The position numbers and the translations under genes were made by a program. Below, one piece after another: positions 8,257-15,991 of a DNA stretch of 64,000 nt (positions within the stretch are counted from its first letter, which is position 1; each line of letters starts with the position of its first letter). Source of the DNA: Terrabacter sp. Root181 (GTDB taxonomy: Bacteria > Actinomycetota > Actinomycetes > Actinomycetales > Dermatophilaceae); contig NZ_LMHU01000001.1 of assembly GCF_001428505.1 (NCBI RefSeq), forward strand, positions 16,273 to 80,272, given 5' to 3'. A model generated the notes under the pieces. The model did not search any database. It was given only the letters and a program-made list of their open reading frames with translations, and was not told the DNA's origin.

Positions 8257-8490
8257 CCGTCGAAAGGCCACCTCGGGCCCACCCCCGACCGTCGAAAGGC
8301 CACCTCTGGCCCACCCCCGACCGTCGAGAGGCCACCTCGGGCCCACCCCCGACCGTCGAAAGGCCACCTCTGGCCCACCCATCCCGTCAGGAGAGGTGGG
8401 CGACACCTGGCCTCTCGACGGTTGCGGCGGGGCAACACGTGGCCTCTCGACGGTTGCGGCGGGGCAACACGTGGCCCTTCGACGGTTGAA
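8257..8490. repeat. 32-bp-period array of direct and inverted repeats
   Basis: Four head-to-tail 32-base units start at 8257, 8289, 8321 and 8353, each beginning CCGTCGARAGGCCACCTC. They are followed, after a 23-base centre, by three units in the opposite orientation starting at 8408, 8440 and 8472, each beginning TGGCCTCTCGACGG or a one-base variant. The core is identical in both arms, but the linker sequences differ (C-rich in the forward units, GTTGCGGCGGGGCAAC in the reverse units). Period is exactly 32 bases throughout. It fills the gap between two convergent genes, so it can fold as a long RNA hairpin and act as a two-way terminator. No open reading frame is supported. Confidence 0.9.
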
Positions 8491-8510
8491 GCGGGTGGCT
8501 GGTGGAGGGG

Positions 8511-9344
8511 TCAGCGGAGGGCCAGGAGAGTCATCAGGCGGGCGGCCTCGTCGGTGACGGCGTCACGAGCCGCCCCGAGGTACTTCCTCGTGTCGACCGT
8601 CGGCGACGCCTCGAGGCGCGCCGTCATCGCGCGGGTGAACACCTGGTTGAGGTGCGTCGCGATGTTGACCTTGGTCATGCCGGCCCGCACTGCCGCGACG
8701 AGACCATCGTCGGGCACGCCGGACGAGCCATGCAGCACCAGGGGCACCGGCACCGAGTCCCTCAGTGCCGCAATGAGATCCGTGTCCAGCTCGGCGGTGC
8801 GGTCGGTCATCGCGTGGCTGCTGCCGACGGCCACGGCCAGGGCGTCGACGCCCGTGTCGGCGACGAAGCGCGCCGCGTCGTCGGGGTCGGTGCGCACGCC
8901 GGGCGCGTGGACGCCGTCCTTGCCGCCGACCTCGCCCAGCTCGGCCTCGACGCTGACCCCCGCGGCGCGGCACAGCCCGACGACCCGACGGGTCACGGCG
9001 CGGTTCTCGTCGTCGGCCAGCGTCGAGCCGTCGAACATCACCGACGTGAGCCCGAGCCGGACCGCCTCTCTGACGAGCGCGACGTCCTCGGCGTGGTCGA
9101 GGTGCACGACGACCGGCTGGGCACACGCGTCCGCGATGGCGAGCGTCGCTGCCGCGATCGGGGCGAGCGAACCGTGGTAGCGCACGCAGTTCTCCGAGAT
9201 CTGCATGACGACGGGCAGGCCGACCCGCTCGGCCGCGGCGGCATACGCCTCCGCGTGCTCGAGCTGGATGACGTTGAAGGCCGCCACGGCGCGGCCGGCG
9301 GCTGACGCCTCGGCGAGCAGGGGCGTCAGGGCGGAGCGGGTCAC
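8511..9344 (-). CDS. class II fructose/tagatose-bisphosphate aldolase (GatY/KbaY type)
   Basis: A 277-residue zinc-dependent aldolase. Visible motifs are AAFNVIQLEHAEA near the N-terminus, VVVHLDHAED (metal-binding His), AELGEVGGKDG, AVAVGSSHAMT and LVLHGSSGVPDDG (second His and substrate loop). Such enzymes cleave ketose-1,6-bisphosphates to dihydroxyacetone phosphate and glyceraldehyde-3-phosphate. Being the last gene of the ROK kinase, PfkB kinase, aldolase operon points to tagatose- rather than fructose-bisphosphate. The GTG start at 9344 overlaps the stop of the kinase by 4 bp (GTGA), supporting both the start and cotranscription. Its 3' end abuts the 32-bp repeat array. Confidence 0.9.
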   Translation of the reverse strand: MTRSALTPLLAEASAAGRAVAAFNVIQLEHAEAYAAAAERVGLPVVMQISENCVRYHGSLAPIAAATLAIADACAQPVVVHLDHAEDVALVREAVRLGLTSVMFDGSTLADDENRAVTRRVVGLCRAAGVSVEAELGEVGGKDGVHAPGVRTDPDDAARFVADTGVDALAVAVGSSHAMTDRTAELDTDLIAALRDSVPVPLVLHGSSGVPDDGLVAAVRAGMTKVNIATHLNQVFTRAMTARLEASPTVDTRKYLGAARDAVTDEAARLMTLLALR

Positions 9345-10297
9345 GGACGGATCTCCTCGATCTCGACGGTGGGGAGCAGGCGGCCGACGTCGGCGGGGTC
9401 GACGGCGCCCGCGACGGGCTGGAGCACAGCGGCGGCCGACCACGCGACCCCGCGACGCAGCACGGAGGCCCAGGCCTCCGCCCCCTGCGGGAGGTCGCCG
9501 TCGCCGTCGAGGTCGGCGGCGAGCGAGGCCGTGAGGGCGTCGCCGGCACCGGTCGGGTTGCCCGAGAGCGGGCGCGGGAGGTGGGCGCGCAGGGCGACGT
9601 CCTCGTGGACGAGGACGAGGCCGTTGGTGCCGTCGCTGATGAGGGCGGCCTGGGCCCCGGCGGCCACGAGTGCCCGGGCCGCGTCCGGGACCGACGGCAC
9701 CTCCCCGCGTCCGAGTCCGGTCAGGGTCTGTGCGGCCTCGACGCGGTTGGGCTTGACGAGCTCCGGGCCGAGACCGAGCGCGCGCAACAGGTGGACGCCG
9801 CTGACGTCGAGGACGACGCGCAGACCGGACTCGTGGGCCAGTCGGGTCACCCGGCGCACGAGGTCGGGGTCGGTGCCCGGCGGGAAGCTGCCCGACACCG
9901 TCAGCGTCGACGCGTCCGGGGCCAGCGCCGCGATCTCGTCGGCGATGCGGTCCCAGACCCGCTGCGACTGCCCGATACCGGGCTCGTTGAGCAGGGTCAC
10001 CCGTCCGCTCGCCTCGACGACGGCCACGGACCGACGGGTCGGGCACGGCGAGGGGACGAGACGGTGCGGCACCCGCCGGGCGCCGAGGTCGGACGCGAAG
10101 AGGTCGAGGTCCATCTCGCCGACGGGTGCGACCGCGACGGCCCGGCCGCCCATCGACGTCAGCACCGACGCGACGTTGAGCCCCTTGCCGCCGGCACGCT
10201 CGCTCACCGACGCGACGCGGTGGGACTCGCCGAGCGCGACGTGGGGGACGGCGTACGTGATGTCGAGGGCCGGGTTCGGCGTGAACGTGACGATCAT
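9341..10297 (-). CDS. PfkB-family hexose-phosphate kinase (1-phosphofructokinase/tagatose-6-phosphate kinase)
   Basis: A 318-residue ribokinase-fold sugar kinase of the LacC/FruK branch. It begins MIVTFTPNPALDITYAVP, holds the GGKGLNVASVL substrate loop near residue 37, and the catalytic GNPTGAGDALTASL anion-hole motif, with Asp as base, near residue 250. These enzymes phosphorylate a ketose monophosphate to a bisphosphate. Its place between the ROK kinase and the class II aldolase, with 4-bp overlaps on both sides, fits tagatose-6-phosphate kinase. Fructose-1-phosphate kinase is the main alternative, but no fructose PTS is present here. Confidence 0.9.
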   Translation of the reverse strand: MIVTFTPNPALDITYAVPHVALGESHRVASVSERAGGKGLNVASVLTSMGGRAVAVAPVGEMDLDLFASDLGARRVPHRLVPSPCPTRRSVAVVEASGRVTLLNEPGIGQSQRVWDRIADEIAALAPDASTLTVSGSFPPGTDPDLVRRVTRLAHESGLRVVLDVSGVHLLRALGLGPELVKPNRVEAAQTLTGLGRGEVPSVPDAARALVAAGAQAALISDGTNGLVLVHEDVALRAHLPRPLSGNPTGAGDALTASLAADLDGDGDLPQGAEAWASVLRRGVAWSAAAVLQPVAGAVDPADVGRLLPTVEIEEIRP

Positions 10298-11199
10298 CGA
10301 CCGACGAGGTCCAGGGCGATGGTCGCGGCGCCGAGCGATCCGGCGCGGTCGCCGAGCGCCGCGGCCCGGACGGCGACATCGTCACGACCGCCGAGGCGGG
10401 CGGTGAGCGCGGTGCGCAGCGGCTCGAGCAGGGTGTCGCCGGCGTGGACGAGGCCACCGCCGATGAGGACGAGCTCGGTGCCGGCGGCCGCGACGACGGG
10501 CGCGACCATGATGGCGAGCGCGTCGATGGCCTCCTGCCAGATGCGGCGGGCCTCGGGCTCACCGGCCTCGGCGCGGCGGGCCACCTCCTCGGCGTCGCCG
10601 ACGAGGCCGGTCGCCTCGGACCAACGGCGGCCGATCGCACCCGCGCTCGACAGGGCCTCGAGACACCCGCGCTGACCACAGGCGCAGAGCGGGCCGTCGG
10701 GCACGACCACGATGTGGCCGATCTCGCCGGTCCAGAGCGACCCAGTGACGAGCTGGCCGCGGCAGAGGATGGCACTGGCGAGGCCGGTGCCGAGGGGCAC
10801 GAAAAGGACGTTGTCTGCCTCGCGCGCGGCGCCGAGGCGGTGCTCGGCGAGCAGTCCGGACCGCACGTCGTGGCCGATCGCGACGGGCACGTCGACGTGG
10901 GCCGCGATGCCGCCGCGCAGGTCGAGGTCGCGCCAGCCGAGGTTGGCCGACCACACGCCGATGCCGGTCACGTCGTCGACGAGGCCGGGCACCGCGACGC
11001 CGACCGCGAGCAGGTCGACCGCGTCCCCGACGCGGGCCGTCAGCTCGACGACGGCCTTGGCGGCGACCTCGCCGAGCTGGTCGCCGACCTTCTCGGGGGT
11101 GGGTCGCACGGCCTCGGCGAGGACCTGGCCGTCGGGCGTCACGAGGGCCGACTTGATCCGGGTGCCGCCGACGTCGATCCCTACCACTGCTTCGCGCAT
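10294..11199 (-). CDS. ROK-family sugar kinase
   Basis: A 301-residue ROK protein without an N-terminal HTH, hence a kinase rather than a repressor. ATP phosphate-binding motif GIDVGGTRIK lies at residues 7-16. The zinc-binding ROK signature is present as CACGQRGCLEALSS (around residue 173), and an adenosine motif as LIGGGLVHAG. It is the first gene of the three-gene catabolic operon and would phosphorylate the imported sugar at C6. ATG 11199 is chosen to begin the ROK fold; a GTG two codons upstream is possible and neither has a strong ribosome site. Substrate (galactosamine, GalNAc or another hexose) is inferred from the locus. Confidence 0.88.
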   Translation of the reverse strand: MREAVVGIDVGGTRIKSALVTPDGQVLAEAVRPTPEKVGDQLGEVAAKAVVELTARVGDAVDLLAVGVAVPGLVDDVTGIGVWSANLGWRDLDLRGGIAAHVDVPVAIGHDVRSGLLAEHRLGAAREADNVLFVPLGTGLASAILCRGQLVTGSLWTGEIGHIVVVPDGPLCACGQRGCLEALSSAGAIGRRWSEATGLVGDAEEVARRAEAGEPEARRIWQEAIDALAIMVAPVVAAAGTELVLIGGGLVHAGDTLLEPLRTALTARLGGRDDVAVRAAALGDRAGSLGAATIALDLVGR

Positions 11200-11218
11200 C
11201 ACGACGCGCAGTCTATGA

Positions 11219-11249
11219 GCATTAATGCGCGGTTGCACACTCGATCGAG
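11219..11249. promoter_or_regulatory. paired palindromes upstream of the kinase-aldolase operon
   Basis: Two perfect 10-base palindromes, GCATTAATGC (11219-11228) and CTCGATCGAG (11240-11249), lie 20-50 bases upstream of the ROK kinase start, their centres 21 bases (two helical turns) apart. They sit where an operon operator would be expected. They do not match the 7284-7302 inverted repeat, so a second regulator is possible. Function inferred. Confidence 0.4.
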
Positions 11250-11338
11250 CACATTTGGACACATTGACCGGCAGATGGGCACGTTGGCCAGCCTGCCACC
11301 CCGGGCAGCGCGCCGCTCGCGAAGTGGCGGCCCGAGCG

Positions 11339-12451
11339 TCAGCGCAGGTAGAGGGCCCGCGCCGGGCACAACCGCACGGCTGTGTTGGCCAGGTCGCGCC
11401 CCTCGCCCGCCTCGACGCGGTCGTCGGTGACCACCGGATCGCCCCACTCGTCCAGCGTCACCCCGGCCAGCAGCTGGGCGCACACCCTGTGCCCGCTGCA
11501 CGCGACGCGGTCGACGGCGAGGTGCCGGTCGCGGACGAGTCCGAGGCGGCGGCGCGTGTGGTCGTCACCGTCCGCACGGTCGGCGGCGTCGCACCGGCCG
11601 GCGCGGTGCTGCTCGAGGTGGTCGGCGAGGACGCGGAGCGCCGACCCGGCGAAACCCGCGACCCCGTCGGGGAAGCGGCACGCGCCACGCCCCGGCAGCA
11701 GCCCGACCCGCGAGCGGACGCGGTCGTATGCCGCCCGGTCCCCTCCCGCGGCCAGCGCGCGCCAGTCGGTGGCGAGGGCAGGCCGTCCGAACATGCACGG
11801 GCCGCACTGTCCCGCCGACTCGCCCGCAGCCCAGGTGAGGCAGCGGTCGACGAACTCGAGCGGGCAGTCGCGCGGGTCGAGCGCCTCGACGACGCCGGGT
11901 CCGGTGCGGGCCCCGACCCGGGCGAGGTCGGCGTCGGACCACAGCAGTCCGGAGAGGTTCTCGACGGCGACGAAAGTGCCGCCGAGGCCTCCGACGAGAA
12001 CGACGCGCGAACCGGCGGCGAGACCTCCGGCGAGGTCGAGCAGGTCGGTGAGCGGAGCACCGGCCGCCGTCCCGACGACGACGCCCCGGGCCGCCGGCGT
12101 GCTGACGGAGACGAGCCGCGGTCCGGGCTGGGCGGGCGTGCCGAACGACCGGAACCAGGCGGGGCCGAGGCGCGAGATCTGCGCCGCCCGCCAGACCGTC
12201 TCGGCGTTGAGCACGACGGCCGGGCTGATCCGGCGACCCTCGGAGTCCCGACCACCGCGCACGAACGGCTGCCGCTTCGTCATGGGACGCGCGAGCCCAT
12301 CCTGCGCGAGCGAGATGATCGCCGACTCCTCCGACGAGCCGTAGCGCGGTGGCACGTGGAGCACGCGCAGCCCGGCCTCCCGCAGACGGAGGGCGGTCCC
12401 GGAGCCGCGGTGGGCGGCATACGTGACCGGAGCGCCGGCGGCACACGGCAT
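11339..12451 (-). CDS. NuoF-like iron-sulfur flavoprotein, N-terminally truncated, with C-terminal ferredoxin
   Basis: About 370 residues. From near residue 35 it follows NuoF: PPRYGSSEESAIISLA (the GEESAL motif), VVLNAETVWRAA (NNVET-like), an SLBB-type region, then ESAGQCGPCMFG and GRGACRFPDG, the cysteines for the NuoF [4Fe-4S] cluster. The last 60 residues add a small ferredoxin with CSGHRVC and AVRLCPARAL. What is missing is the NuoF N-terminal half with the GRGGAGFP and glycine-rich FMN/NADH-binding segments; upstream sequence to 12523 shows no likeness. It is either a remnant or a reduced electron-transfer protein. ATG 12451 is a provisional start without a good ribosome site. It diverges from the VOC gene 46 bases away. 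Confidence 0.65.
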   Translation of the reverse strand: MPCAAGAPVTYAAHRGSGTALRLREAGLRVLHVPPRYGSSEESAIISLAQDGLARPMTKRQPFVRGGRDSEGRRISPAVVLNAETVWRAAQISRLGPAWFRSFGTPAQPGPRLVSVSTPAARGVVVGTAAGAPLTDLLDLAGGLAAGSRVVLVGGLGGTFVAVENLSGLLWSDADLARVGARTGPGVVEALDPRDCPLEFVDRCLTWAAGESAGQCGPCMFGRPALATDWRALAAGGDRAAYDRVRSRVGLLPGRGACRFPDGVAGFAGSALRVLADHLEQHRAGRCDAADRADGDDHTRRRLGLVRDRHLAVDRVACSGHRVCAQLLAGVTLDEWGDPVVTDDRVEAGEGRDLANTAVRLCPARALYLR

Positions 12452-12497
12452 ACGCAAACGGCTTGCGGCCGAACGCGATCGGGACGACGCTGCGCTC

Positions 12498-12902
12498 ATG
12501 GCACTGGGAATCCACAGCATCACGTTCGACTGCGCCGACTCGCGCTCCCTCGCGACGTTCTGGGCGGGCCTGCTCGGCTGGAACGTCTTCTACGACGACG
12601 ACCCGGAGGTGGTCGTTGCCCCCTCCTTCCCCAATCCCGGCATGGGGCTGCTCTTCATCCCGGTGCCAGAGGGCAAGACGGCGAAGAACCGCGTCCACTT
12701 CGACGTCGCACCCGACGTGGGCACCCGCGACGAGGCCGTCGAGCGGGCCCTCGCCGCGGGTGCCGCCATCCTCGGGGACCACCGCAAGGAGGACGGCACC
12801 GGCTGGGTGACGCTGACCGACCCCGAGGGCAACGAGTTCTGCATCGAGCGCGGGGAGGCGGAGCGGGGTCCGCGCGCGTCCGCGGCCTACCGGATCGGCT
12901 GA
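12498..12902 (+). CDS. VOC-superfamily glyoxalase-like protein
   Basis: A 134-residue protein of the vicinal oxygen chelate fold with paired beta-alpha-beta-beta-beta modules. It begins GIHSITFDCADSRSLATFWA with the typical GLLGW motif, and ends in TLTDPEGNEFCIERG, the standard VOC C-terminal signature. A second strand pair reads KNRVHFDVAPDVG. Family members include glyoxalases, dioxygenases and drug-binding proteins; this subgroup is usually annotated only as VOC family. ATG 12498 is chosen at the start of the fold. It converges with the hydrolase gene, leaving an 11-base gap. Confidence 0.85.
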   Translation: MALGIHSITFDCADSRSLATFWAGLLGWNVFYDDDPEVVVAPSFPNPGMGLLFIPVPEGKTAKNRVHFDVAPDVGTRDEAVERALAAGAAILGDHRKEDGTGWVTLTDPEGNEFCIERGEAERGPRASAAYRIG

Positions 12903-12913
12903 CGCGCGGGGCC

Positions 12914-13798
12914 TCAGGCGTCCGGGGACACTCCGTGTCGGGTGAGGAAGGCGGCTGCGGTGTCGGCGACCTCGCGCCATCCGCTGTCGACGACGAGCGA
13001 GTGCCCGCGGCCCGGGATCTCGATGATCTCGGTGGGCCCGGCGTTCTTCTGCTGGCGCTTGTAGGACGCGTGGGCGATGGCCCAGGGCACGATGTGGTCC
13101 TTCTCGCCGCTGATGACGAGGAGCGGGCCGCGGTCGGGGTTGGCCGTGTCGACGCTCGCCTCGGTGCGCGGGTTGACGTTCGCCGTGGCGGCCTGGAAGA
13201 GCGGGCGTCCTGGCGCCGCAACGGGATACGTGCGGTAGAGGTCAGCGGCCTCTTCGGCGCTCACGGCGTTGGCGAAGGCGTAGCGGTACTGGTCGAAGGT
13301 CAGTGACACGTGCCGGTTGAAGTTGGCCGGGTTGGACAGGACGGGCGAGCTCGCACGGAGGGCCGACACCGGCAGGGGAAGCACCCCGCGGAAGGGCGCG
13401 GGGTCGATGGCGACGGAGGCCCGGGCGAGGCCGAGGCCGGCGAGCTTCTGCGTGATGAGGCCGCCGAAGGAGTGCCCGATGACGACCGGGGCCCGGTCGA
13501 GCAGCCGGATGACGTCGGCGACGTGGTCGGTGACCTGACCGACGGTCTTGCCGGCGAAGACCTCCGGGTGGGCGCGTGCCTCCTCGACGGTCTCGGGGTC
13601 GTCGGGCCAGCCGGGCGCGAGCGTCGCGTAGCCGAGGGACTCGAAGTGCTCGCGCCAGGCGTCCCAGCTGCTGGGGAGCAGCCACAGGCCGTGCACGAAG
13701 ACGACGGGCTGGCGACCGCTCGCGTTGGCGGCCTCGACCTGGGCGCGCTCGGTGGCGGTGATGACGGACGTGGTGGTGGCGGCCGGCGAAGAGCTCAT
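12914..13798 (-). CDS. alpha/beta hydrolase
   Basis: A 294-residue hydrolase. The oxyanion HG motif is VVFVHGLWLLPSSW, the nucleophile elbow GHSFGG (Ser) is near residue 122, the acid lies in the ISGEKDH region and the catalytic His in GRGHSLVVDSGW. It is a clear paralogue of the hydrolase at 19821-20621, sharing WPxxPETVxEARxHPE and the RGPLLxISGxxDH block, but has an extra 28-residue N-terminal segment. GGGAGAA precedes ATG 13798. It is divergent from a TetR regulator, with a perfect operator-like palindrome between them, so induction by the hydrolase's substrate or a related compound is likely. Substrate unknown. Confidence 0.88.
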   Translation of the reverse strand: MSSSPAATTTSVITATERAQVEAANASGRQPVVFVHGLWLLPSSWDAWREHFESLGYATLAPGWPDDPETVEEARAHPEVFAGKTVGQVTDHVADVIRLLDRAPVVIGHSFGGLITQKLAGLGLARASVAIDPAPFRGVLPLPVSALRASSPVLSNPANFNRHVSLTFDQYRYAFANAVSAEEAADLYRTYPVAAPGRPLFQAATANVNPRTEASVDTANPDRGPLLVISGEKDHIVPWAIAHASYKRQQKNAGPTEIIEIPGRGHSLVVDSGWREVADTAAAFLTRHGVSPDA

Positions 13799-13839
13799 GG
13801 TGTTCTCCCGTGCAGTGAGGGGGCGGGCGGGTCCAGCAG

Positions 13840-13857
13840 GTAGAACGATCGTTCTAC
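13840..13857. promoter_or_regulatory. TetR-type operator, perfect 18-bp palindrome
   Basis: GTAGAACGATCGTTCTAC is a perfect palindrome in the 183-base gap between the hydrolase and the TetR gene, 42 bases upstream of the hydrolase start. Size, AT-richer core and position are typical of TetR-family operators controlling a divergent pair. Confidence 0.75.
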
Positions 13858-13981
13858 GATATCCATTCCCGACCCGCCGCGCCAGAGGGCCGGGTCGGAG
13901 GTTCGTCGCCGCCGCCGTCGCCACCGCCGTCCCCGCCGCAGCCGTCTCGGTCGCGCGGCCGCCCTGCGTTAGCGTGGCGAT

Positions 13982-14557
13982 GTGGACGAGCCGACGACGA
14001 CGCGGACCCCCGGCCGCGAGCGGCTCCTGGCCGCCGCGTCACGCCTCTTCTACCGCGAGGGCATCAACGGCGTCGGCGTCGACCGCATCCTCGAGGAGGC
14101 CGGCGTCACGCGCGCCACGATGTACCGCCACTTCGCCGGCAAGGAGGCACTCGTCGCGGCCTACCTCGAGTCCGAGGACGCCACGCTGCGCGGCTACTTC
14201 GCCGACGCGGAGGCCGAGGGCGGCACGCCGACCGAGCTGCTCGGCCGGGTCATCGACACCATCGCGATCGACATCACGAGCTACCACACGCGCGGCTGCC
14301 CCTTCATCAACGCGGCCGCGGAGTTCCCCGACGCCGACAGCCCGGTGCGGCGCATCGTCACCGCGCACCGGACGTGGTTCCGGCAGGCCCTGGCCGAGCT
14401 GGCCCGTGCCGCAGGGCTGCCCGATCCCGATGCCGCGGCCGCATCGCTCGTCCTCCTCCGTGACGCCGCCCTCGTGGGGGGCTACCTCGACGGGGTCGAG
14501 GTCACCGCCCCGGCCTTCGTCGCGACGGCACGGCAGGTCGCCGGGCTCGACGTGTAG
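13982..14557 (+). CDS. TetR/AcrR-family transcriptional regulator
   Basis: A 191-residue repressor. The N-terminal HTH is clear: RERLLAAASRLFYREGINGV, then VDRILEEAGVTRATMYRHFA with KEALVAAYL following. The C-terminal ligand domain contains RGCPFINAAAEFPDADSPVR, a block seen in the TetR subgroup that also has a Cys in the ligand pocket. It starts at GTG 13982; the overlapping ATG two bases earlier is in another frame. It should bind the palindrome at 13840-13857 and repress both itself and the divergent alpha/beta hydrolase. Confidence 0.9.
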   Translation: MDEPTTTRTPGRERLLAAASRLFYREGINGVGVDRILEEAGVTRATMYRHFAGKEALVAAYLESEDATLRGYFADAEAEGGTPTELLGRVIDTIAIDITSYHTRGCPFINAAAEFPDADSPVRRIVTAHRTWFRQALAELARAAGLPDPDAAAASLVLLRDAALVGGYLDGVEVTAPAFVATARQVAGLDV

Positions 14558-14583
14558 TCGACCACCGGATCACTCCCGACAGG

Positions 14584-14922
14584 TCAGTCGCCGGCCCTCG
14601 CGAGCGCCACGCTCTTCGGCACGACGAGGCGCCAGGCGTCGATGACGATCTCGCGCATCCGGTCGACGTCGAGCGCGTCGAGCCGCACCTCGACCCAGTT
14701 GAAGCGGAGGTCGGACCGGCGGGGCATGAGGAAGACGTCGGGCTCGCTCGCGACGAGCACGTCGCGCTCCTCCTTGGGGAAGGCGAATCCCAGCTGCGTC
14801 TCGTCGGCGGAGAACGCCAGCCACACGATCTTGCCGACACGGAACTTCACGCGGTCGCGGACGAGCACCTCGTACGAACGGGGAAGCTGCTCGGCCACGC
14901 GCCGCACGTCGTCGATGGTCAC
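14584..14922 (-). CDS. MmcQ/YjbR-family protein
   Basis: A 112-residue single-domain protein of the YjbR (CyaY-like fold) family. Typical segments are TIDDVRRVAEQLPRSYEVLV, VGKIVWLAFSADETQLGFAF, and LRFNWVEVRLDALD followed by an AWRLVVPK tail. Members are described as DNA-binding-like, but no function has been established for most. GTG 14922 is chosen because GGAGGGG lies six bases upstream; a second GTG two codons earlier is too close to that site. It stands alone and converges on the TetR gene. Confidence 0.8.
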   Translation of the reverse strand: MTIDDVRRVAEQLPRSYEVLVRDRVKFRVGKIVWLAFSADETQLGFAFPKEERDVLVASEPDVFLMPRRSDLRFNWVEVRLDALDVDRMREIVIDAWRLVVPKSVALARAGD

Positions 14923-15151
14923 GGGCACCCCTCCACCCTGGCACGCACGGCCGGCCGACACGCCGTCCGATGCCTCTGAGTGCGAGGGACCGCTCCACAT
15001 CCCCGCTGCGAACGGAGCCGGCCCGGCACCCGCGAAAGCAGTTCCGCTGACGTGCGCGACGGCATACCCTGCCTCTGTCGCGACCTCGACGGCCTCCGGG
15101 CCGGGCGGGCTGAAACGTCGACTCCCTGACACGACGACAAGGAGACGACGT

Positions 15152-15991
15152 ATGCCGTCCAGCCCCGCCCCGCCCACCGTCCCGAGCGTGCCCACCGTCC
15201 CGGCGCGCCTGTTCGCCTTCCTCGACCGCCTCGCCGCCGAGCTCGACCGGCGCGGCGACGCCGTCGCCCTGCTCGGCCTCGGGTCGGTCGGGCGCGACCT
15301 GCACCGCCTCGACGAGCACTCCGACGCGGACTTCTTCGTCGTCGTCGACGACGCGGCGACCCGTGACCGCTACATCGCCGACATCGACTGGCTCGAGGCG
15401 GCCCACCCCGTCGTGTGGTCGTTCGAGAACAGCGACCTCGGCCGCAAGGCGCTCCTCGAGGGCGACCTCTTCGCGGAGTACGCCGTCCTCGCCCTCGCCG
15501 ACATGGCGACCGCCGGCTACCCGCCGGGGCGCATCCACTGGAGCCGCGGCGACGCGCCCGTCGGCCTCGAGGTGCCGACGACGCCTGTGCCGCAACCGCC
15601 CTCGCTCGAGCACGAGGTCGGCGAGGCGATCACGAACCTCTACGTCGGGCTGCACCGCGACCTGCGCGGCGAGCGCCTCACGGCGACCCGCTTCATCCAG
15701 GGGTATGCCGTCGACCGCTGGGTCACGGTGCTCGACCACCTGGGGCTCGGTCGCGGTGCCCGTCAGGACGTCTTCGTCGTCGACCGTGGCGTCGAGCGGC
15801 GTTTCGGGCCCGAGCTGCTGCCGCTCGCCGACCTCGTGCCGGGCTACGAGCGCAACGCGCACGCGGCGGCGACCCTGCTCGGGCTGCTCGAGGCGCACGT
15901 CGAGCTCGACCCGACGATCGTCGCGGCGGTGCGCGACCTCGTCGCCCGCTCGGCCGCCGAGGCTCAGTCGCGGGCGAGCTCGAGCTCGTAG
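15152..15991 (+). CDS. nucleotidyltransferase-fold protein
   Basis: A 279-residue protein whose first 60 residues form a minimal nucleotidyltransferase core: LLGLGSVGRDLHRLDEHSDADFFVVVDD, which matches the GSxxRG...S.D.D pattern with the metal-binding Asp residues near positions 52-54. The rest is helical and resembles aminoglycoside-adenylyltransferase-like or MNT-domain proteins. The substrate is not known. AAGGAGACGACGT precedes ATG 15152. The 3' end overlaps the convergent GNAT gene by 28 bases. Confidence 0.7.
   Translation: MPSSPAPPTVPSVPTVPARLFAFLDRLAAELDRRGDAVALLGLGSVGRDLHRLDEHSDADFFVVVDDAATRDRYIADIDWLEAAHPVVWSFENSDLGRKALLEGDLFAEYAVLALADMATAGYPPGRIHWSRGDAPVGLEVPTTPVPQPPSLEHEVGEAITNLYVGLHRDLRGERLTATRFIQGYAVDRWVTVLDHLGLGRGARQDVFVVDRGVERRFGPELLPLADLVPGYERNAHAAATLLGLLEAHVELDPTIVAAVRDLVARSAAEAQSRASSSS

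Noticed and set aside
8257-8490. CRISPR array
   Set aside because: Repeats recur every 32 bases with 17-18-base linkers that are themselves repeated, half of the array is inverted, and no cas gene is present.
3086-11199. Fructose or maltose operon
   Set aside because: No fructose PTS, no alpha-glucosidase and no MalK; the SIS isomerase plus kinase plus class II aldolase set points to an amino-sugar or ketose route instead.
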